A DNA stretch of 17,735 nt from Bdellovibrionales bacterium (GTDB lineage Bacteria; Bdellovibrionota; Bdellovibrionia; Bdellovibrionales; JAMPXM01), in assembly GCA_005792225.1 (NCBI GenBank), contig SXSP01000507.1, forward strand, positions 1 to 17,735, given 5' to 3'. Shown one piece after another: positions 13,781 to 17,735 of this stretch. The translations under genes were made by a program, and so were the position numbers. Positions within the stretch are counted from its first letter, which is position 1, and every line of letters starts with the position of its first letter. The notes beneath the pieces were generated by a model. It was given only the letters and a program-made list of their open reading frames with translations. It ran no database searches and was not told where the DNA came from.

Positions 13781-15148
13781 TCAGAGCTTTTCAAGCTTCT
13801 TTGACCAAATATATGGCGCGACCATCCGCTCTGCTTTGAATTGCTCCAACTTCGGGGCGGGAGCCCACTTTTTTGCGCCGACGTCGTAAATGACCACTTC
13901 GCCCGTTAAGCGCACGGCAATCTCCTCTTGCACACCCCAGTTGGCGATCGAGAGAAGCGGCAAGGAGTCGCCCAGCACCCGGAGTTCACTCGCGGTTGAA
14001 ATTTCGCTCCAAGTTTTTGGCAGCGCGAAGACTCGGCTCGACTCATCGACGACGTGTAGGACTTCGCTCTTGATGAGCGAGCTCGCCTCCGAGATCAAAA
14101 AGCTCCTGGCCTTTGTCGTCGGCAGCGAGAAGCGCTTCGTCTCACCATTTGCCCAAACGATGAGGGTGTCATTCAGGAGAACCGCCGTGAAGTCATCCGC
14201 TTCGAAGGTATCCCGGTACATCCTTCGTTCATCCTCGGTCAGTGCCGCCAAGAAATCCGGTTCCGAAACGAAATCATCGTCATCAAATTTCGCCTTGAAC
14301 CCATATTTGAGACTGCGAGAGCGAGCGCCGTCGACAAAGGTTAAATCTCGTCGCGACGACATTTTAAAACCTTCGGGAACTTTTCCGCCCATCTTCGTGG
14401 GCGTTGCTCCATCGTAAAAGACGACCTCGCCGCGATCACTCGCCAGGGCCGCGCCCGATGTCAAATCAAGCGGAAGCTCGTTAAATCGAGCGATTAAATT
14501 CCGGATCGCCCGTGACCGTGCTTCCTTCCGAATCGAAGGTGCGAGCTTTTTCGTTCGTGAAACCTTGATGAGGAATTCGACGTCAACCGCATGTGCCCCC
14601 TGCTGCTCAAAACTTTTGTCGCAGCCGCTGGTTCCACGCAAGAATCCACCTCTCTCGCAAATCTCATGAACGAAGCCGTTCATGTGCCGAGCCTCGTGCA
14701 AGAAGATCGCGGCAATGTAGAGGGGTGTCGTATCCACGATCGCGGGGCAGAGATGCAGGATTCCTGCCTCATGATCTTCACCATTCACGTAGGCCCAGGC
14801 GCTCGATTCATTACAAAACTGTTCAGCGGGCGAATCGAAGATGACTCGCTTGACCCGCTCCTGAAGGAAATCAAGCGGGCGCCGCCCCAGAATGCCTTGA
14901 TCGAAACCATCTTTCTCATTCGCTAAGTCATCGAACGTGGAGAGAAGACTTAACCCCGACCAGGCCTTGTACTTGAGATTCGAGTCATCGCAGTGAACGT
15001 AGTCGGTCGCTCCGGGCAACGATTCGAAAGCAAAAAGCCGCTGCGCTGATTCTATCTGCGCTTCGGATGTGCACGCGTCTTCCGCCTGAGCGTGCACGGC
15101 CCCGGCGGCCATTAGGAAGCTCAGAAGTAAATAAGAAATGTTTCTCAC
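13781..15148 (-). CDS. Secreted protein C: third HExxH / propeller-like paralogue
   Basis: 455 residues with signal peptide (1-20, ending AVHA). It shares the layout of A and B: Cys-rich N-terminal domain (C26, C53, C112, C134, C164, C176) with the intact motif H151-E-A-R-H155 on a hydrophobic helix, then E191 in GAHAVDVEFL, 36 residues after the second histidine. The C-terminal half has propeller-like beta units (GEVVFYDGATPTKMG; SRVFALPKTWSEI; GEVVIYDVGAKKWAPAP) and ends APYIWSKKLEKL. The start is GTG 15148, which overlaps the TGA stop of the upstream gene as GTGA, so translation is probably coupled; the sequence GGGG lies upstream. A zinc-dependent peptidase acting in the periplasm or outside is the best guess, from motif only. 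Genes A and B are 4-7 kb away on the same strand. Confidence 0.87.
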   Translation of the reverse strand: MRNISYLLLSFLMAAGAVHAQAEDACTSEAQIESAQRLFAFESLPGATDYVHCDDSNLKYKAWSGLSLLSTFDDLANEKDGFDQGILGRRPLDFLQERVKRVIFDSPAEQFCNESSAWAYVNGEDHEAGILHLCPAIVDTTPLYIAAIFLHEARHMNGFVHEICERGGFLRGTSGCDKSFEQQGAHAVDVEFLIKVSRTKKLAPSIRKEARSRAIRNLIARFNELPLDLTSGAALASDRGEVVFYDGATPTKMGGKVPEGFKMSSRRDLTFVDGARSRSLKYGFKAKFDDDDFVSEPDFLAALTEDERRMYRDTFEADDFTAVLLNDTLIVWANGETKRFSLPTTKARSFLISEASSLIKSEVLHVVDESSRVFALPKTWSEISTASELRVLGDSLPLLSIANWGVQEEIAVRLTGEVVIYDVGAKKWAPAPKLEQFKAERMVAPYIWSKKLEKL

Positions 15149-15870
15149 TGCTTTTTCCCCATCGCCTCATCCATCGAGGCATCGATGAAGCGGCTGAGTT
15201 TACCGGGACGGCCCTGCTCGATTCCGGAGAGTGCGATTCGCGCCAGGAATTGAAGCGTGGTGTTTTTTTGAAGCGAAGCTTTTTGCAATGATGCCCGTAC
15301 GTCGGAGCCGGAGGCGCCGAGCTGATCGAGTGCCTCAAGAGCCGAAACGCGCAGAGAAACCTCGCCTTGTCTCTTGGCATCTTGAATGGAGTGGGGCTTT
15401 CCGGGTCGATCGTCGAAGGGAGTCACCACGATTTTGGTGAGTGCGGGCTGAGCGATCGCTCCCGCTTCGCTTAAGATGTAAACGGCGGCATTTCTGCGGT
15501 CCGCCGAACTCTTCGGGTCGACAACGAGATCAGCGAGACCGAGAAGTTCTCGGGGAGAAAGTCTGCGCGCGAGCTCAATGACACGAGCTTCGCGTTTTTC
15601 ATCACGCCGAAATCCCCAGGCCATGACCTCATGGACGAGTGCATGGCCTGAAACCGAACGCGCGCCCGGAGGAAGGAGGCTCGGTTCGGGCGACAAAACG
15701 GGTTTGGGACTCGCGACATCCGATTTCGCGACCGCGGGAAGGCTGGGTGTTATACCGGCTCCGTTTTGGGCCGGCTCATAGGCGTGCCTTTCAAGGCGCT
15801 TGTTGCTCCAAAATGCCGCCGCGATCACGGCGCCGATCAATACGATGAGCGGAATTCGACTTGCCTTCAT
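15145..15870 (-). CDS. Membrane-anchored protein with HEAT-like helical domain
   Basis: 241 residues. Residues 5-22 (RIPLIVLIGAVIAAAFWS) form an uncleaved signal anchor, followed by a Pro/Ala/Ser-rich linker (about 36-70). Residues about 75-230 are regularly alpha-helical with HEAT-like repeats (ARVIELARRLSPRELLGLADLVVD; RRNAAVYILSEAGAIAQPALTKIV; SLRVSALEALDQLGASGSDVRASL; TTLQFLARIALSGIEQG). HEAT-type scaffolds bind other proteins, so this may hold a partner in the periplasm, possibly the coupled gene C product. Start ATG 15870 has GAGGAACC just before it. First gene of the operon, with a possible promoter overlapping the end of meaB. Confidence 0.75.
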   Translation of the reverse strand: MKASRIPLIVLIGAVIAAAFWSNKRLERHAYEPAQNGAGITPSLPAVAKSDVASPKPVLSPEPSLLPPGARSVSGHALVHEVMAWGFRRDEKREARVIELARRLSPRELLGLADLVVDPKSSADRRNAAVYILSEAGAIAQPALTKIVVTPFDDRPGKPHSIQDAKRQGEVSLRVSALEALDQLGASGSDVRASLQKASLQKNTTLQFLARIALSGIEQGRPGKLSRFIDASMDEAMGKKQ

Positions 15871-15928
15871 GGTTCCTCGCTTCGCTCACCTGGTAGAGCA
15901 AATCCCGAGCCGGAAGGCGAACGTCGAC

Positions 15929-15956
15929 TTCTTAGACAAGCCTATTTATCTTTCAA
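15929..15956 (-). promoter_or_regulatory. Possible promoter of the 15870-13049 operon
   Basis: Minus strand TTGAAA (15956-15951), a 16-base spacer, TAAGAA (15934-15929). The -35 matches 5 of 6 positions of the sigma-70 consensus; the -10 is weak (3 of 6). It sits in the 87-bp gap just after the meaB stop, so meaB read-through is an alternative source of transcription. Confidence 0.35.
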
Positions 15957-15957
15957 T

Positions 15958-16890
15958 TCAGATTTTAATTCGAAATTCGCGGATGAAATCCGCCGCGGAC
16001 TGGATGGTTTTCGTGCGGCGCTCGATTTCACGCTCGGAGGCCGCACGCAGAAGGGCCTTGGCTTCCGCCTGCAGGCGCTCGAGACCGACGCGTTCATCAC
16101 GCCAAGTTCCGGCTCCTGACCGAGACGCTTCACCGAGGATCTTGGTGGTCAGGTCCTTCACTCCCTCGCCCGATGTCGCCGTGGTTTTCATGATCGGAAC
16201 CGGAACGGAGGGCGCTCGCGGATCGAGGTGCATGGAAGCCTCCAGTTCCCTCAAGAAGGTATCGGCTCCGGGTCGATCACCTTTGTTTACAATGAAAGTG
16301 TCGGCGATTTCGAGAAGACCGGCCTTCATTCCCTGAATGGAATCCCCCGACTCCGGCACCAAAACAACGGCGACCCAATCGGCAACGTTCATGATATCAA
16401 GCTCGGTTTGTCCTACGCCGACGGTTTCCAGAAGAACGATGTCGAATCCAGCAAGATCAAACGCGCGAACCATGAGGTAGGCCGAGGAGCTCAAACCCCC
16501 GAGACTTCCCCTCGATCCGAGCGAACGAATGAAGACTCCGGGATCGTTGAAATGCTCATGATAGCGGATGCGATCGCCGAGAACCGCTCCCTTCGTGAAC
16601 GGGCTCGAAGGATCGACGGCGAGGACACCGACTTTTTTTCCCTGCGCGCGGAACTCGGCGATCAAGCGGCCAATCAAAGTTGATTTACCCGCCCCCGGTG
16701 GCCCGGTGATCCCCACGCGAAACGCCATCTGGTGAGGAGAGAGTAATTCCGGCAGCTGCTCAAACGACGAAGGCCCCTCTCGCTCGAGGAGCGTGAGGAG
16801 CTGGGCTAAGCCAATGAGGTCTCCGGCTTTCGCCTTCTGACTGAGTTCTTGAATCCGCGGGCGCGCGGTACCGCCTGTTTGGTCACTCAT
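15958..16890 (-). CDS. meaB: MeaB/ArgK-type GTPase, methylmalonyl-CoA mutase chaperone
   Basis: 310 residues. MeaB-type G3E GTPases gate cofactor loading of B12-dependent acyl-CoA mutases and protect them from inactivation. Seen: Walker A GPPGAGKS (63-70), DPSSPF (93-98), the G3-type ETVGVGQTE (155-163) and NKGD (202-205) as G4; the family phrase SSPFTKGAVLGDRIRYHEHF (95-114) is present. Length fits the family (about 310-330). ATG 16890 is preferred; an in-frame TTG at 16947 would add 19 residues of atypical sequence. No good ribosome binding site is visible before the ATG. No mutase, epimerase or transferase gene lies in the window, so its target must be encoded elsewhere. It is divergent from the 17118 gene. 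Confidence 0.93.
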   Translation of the reverse strand: MSDQTGGTARPRIQELSQKAKAGDLIGLAQLLTLLEREGPSSFEQLPELLSPHQMAFRVGITGPPGAGKSTLIGRLIAEFRAQGKKVGVLAVDPSSPFTKGAVLGDRIRYHEHFNDPGVFIRSLGSRGSLGGLSSSAYLMVRAFDLAGFDIVLLETVGVGQTELDIMNVADWVAVVLVPESGDSIQGMKAGLLEIADTFIVNKGDRPGADTFLRELEASMHLDPRAPSVPVPIMKTTATSGEGVKDLTTKILGEASRSGAGTWRDERVGLERLQAEAKALLRAASEREIERRTKTIQSAADFIREFRIKI

Positions 16891-16905
16891 ATATGTCAGG
16901 CATGG

Positions 16906-16934
16906 ATTAAAGCTAACCCTCTGAAAAAGCACAA
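16906..16934 (-). promoter_or_regulatory. Putative sigma-70-type promoter for meaB
   Basis: Minus strand TTGTGC (16934-16929), a 17-base spacer, TTTAAT (16911-16906). The -10 matches 5 of 6; the -35 matches TTG only. It predicts a leader of about nine bases, in keeping with the missing ribosome binding site. Confidence 0.45.
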
Positions 16935-17005
16935 CTTTTTTCGACAAGCGGAGGGGGTGTCAACAGGCTGGGCAGTGAGGGCTTCTGGAGAAATCAGACG
17001 GCTCG

Positions 17006-17027
17006 CCGGAATTCGGCCTCATTCCGG
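17006..17027. promoter_or_regulatory. Perfect 7-bp inverted repeat in the divergent intergenic region
   Basis: CCGGAAT (17006-17012) and ATTCCGG (17021-17027) are perfect arms around an 8-base loop, midway between meaB and the 17118 gene. It may be an operator for either gene; there is no T tract, so it is not a terminator. Confidence 0.4.
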
Positions 17028-17117
17028 AGGCTTACGAGGACACAGGCCACGGCCCGATTCATGCGAGGGAATGGGGCAAGGGTCTCTCCGTTTGATGCGG
17101 ATGAAGGGTAAGGATGT

Positions 17118-17735
17118 ATGGAACGACATCAGTTTTGGATATTTCTCGGACTCGCGCTTGCCTTCGGGCTCAGCCTCGAGCTTTTGAAATCTCCATCCAA
17201 TGATCGGGCGAAACTCGCCGGATTCGGAAAGATGCACGGCCTTCTCGATGAAGGACGCGCGGTCTACGCACCTGGAATGGACGACGAAGATTCTCGTGCG
17301 TCGGCAGGAAAAACCATCGCTCAGAACGAACCGGCCCCCGTCCTCAGCATCACGCCCCCCGTGGCTCCTTCGCCAACCGAAACTCCAAAGGACGCCAAAA
17401 AAGACGATAAGAAGGACGAAAAGAAAAAAGACGACAAAAAGAAAGACGACAAGAAGAAGAAAAAGAAAAAAAAGAAGAAGAAAAAAGACGCAGAGAAAAA
17501 GGAAGATCCCAATAAGCCCAACGCCTCTCCGGAAGAAGAAAAGAAAAAAGAGGATGATGAAACTCCAGCAGCTGGCGGCGCCTTTCTTCCTCCAGTTGGA
17601 GTCGTCGCTCCGATCGTAACGGCACCAACTGACAATATTCCCCGAACGACCAAGGAGTGGGAAGACTATCTCCTCGGCTCTCCGGATATGGAGAGAACCG
17701 AGAAGTTCATCAAGTATTACCAAGCGGGACTCATC
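17118..17735 (+). CDS. Membrane-anchored protein with poly-lysine region (partial, runs off the right edge)
   Basis: The frame stays open to the last base, giving 206 codons without a stop. The N-terminus (5-20, QFWIFLGLALAFGLSLELL) is a signal anchor. Residues about 75-92 are Pro-rich. Residues about 93-140 are extremely lysine/aspartate-rich, including 12 consecutive lysines, followed by a Glu/Lys-rich and Pro-rich linker (to about 180) and then a probable folded domain (TTKEWEDYLLGSPDMERTEKFIKYYQAGL...). The layout resembles a short anchor plus charged linker that spans the cell wall to a periplasmic domain. The start ATG 17118 has AAGGA three to four bases upstream; GAAGGG lies further up. 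The poly-Lys tract includes A8 at 17466-17473. Family unknown. A large antisense ORF rich in Phe/Leu is a shadow of these lysine codons. Confidence 0.8.
   Translation, partial: MERHQFWIFLGLALAFGLSLELLKSPSNDRAKLAGFGKMHGLLDEGRAVYAPGMDDEDSRASAGKTIAQNEPAPVLSITPPVAPSPTETPKDAKKDDKKDEKKKDDKKKDDKKKKKKKKKKKKDAEKKEDPNKPNASPEEEKKKEDDETPAAGGAFLPPVGVVAPIVTAPTDNIPRTTKEWEDYLLGSPDMERTEKFIKYYQAGLI

Noticed and set aside
16888..16947. Longer MeaB start at TTG 16947
   Set aside because: The extra 19 residues are atypical for the family and there is no ribosome binding site; a promoter-like sequence lies within this stretch.
17019..17723. Long Phe/Leu-rich minus-strand ORF that looks like a membrane protein
   Set aside because: It is the antisense of lysine codons (AAG/AAA become CTT/TTT) in the plus-strand gene, which has a start, ribosome binding site and signal anchor.

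Overview
The window looks like a chromosomal piece from a flagellated, Gram-negative Bdellovibrio-like bacterium (Bdellovibrionota). This is inferred, not proven. The grounds are several short flagellins of 275-277 residues scattered as separate genes, many small secreted proteins of no known family, a PilZ protein next to flagellin genes, and a MeaB-type GTPase. No rRNA, tRNA or CRISPR array was seen.

Layout. 1-600 is a gene-free, GC-rich repeat region built around the core TTGCCGAATCA. It contains a 101-bp unit duplicated with a 116-bp offset. It leads directly into a single-copy Y1 (HUH) transposase-like gene of the RAYT type (663-1313, +). A gene-free stretch and a small secreted protein (1804-2271, +) follow. 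From 2374 to 16890 nearly everything is on the minus strand: flagellin 1, a DEDDy RNase H-like exonuclease, a secreted glycine-rich protein, flagellin 2, two tandem secreted proteins (A and B), flagellin 3, a small protein plus a PilZ protein, and then an operon of a membrane-anchored helical protein, a third paralogue (C) of A/B, and a DUF6624-like secreted protein. meaB comes last on that strand. The exceptions are a hypothetical gene on + (4691-5206), convergent with its neighbour, and a partial lysine-rich anchored protein that runs off the right edge (17118 onward, +).

How the genes work together. All three flagellins have upstream sequences resembling sigma-28 (FliA) promoters (TAAAG-N11-GCCGA type), good for flagellins 1 and 2 and weaker for 3. 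The PilZ protein probably links c-di-GMP to motility. Flagellins 1 and 2 have 240-300 nt leaders, and a shared TTGGTCYAG motif clusters around and upstream of their promoters. The most novel material is a three-member family of about 455-residue exported proteins. Each has a conserved Cys-rich N-terminal domain carrying a HExxH-like motif and a propeller-like C-terminal half. One member (B) has lost the glutamate (HMIRH). Two of the three sit directly downstream of flagellin 3.
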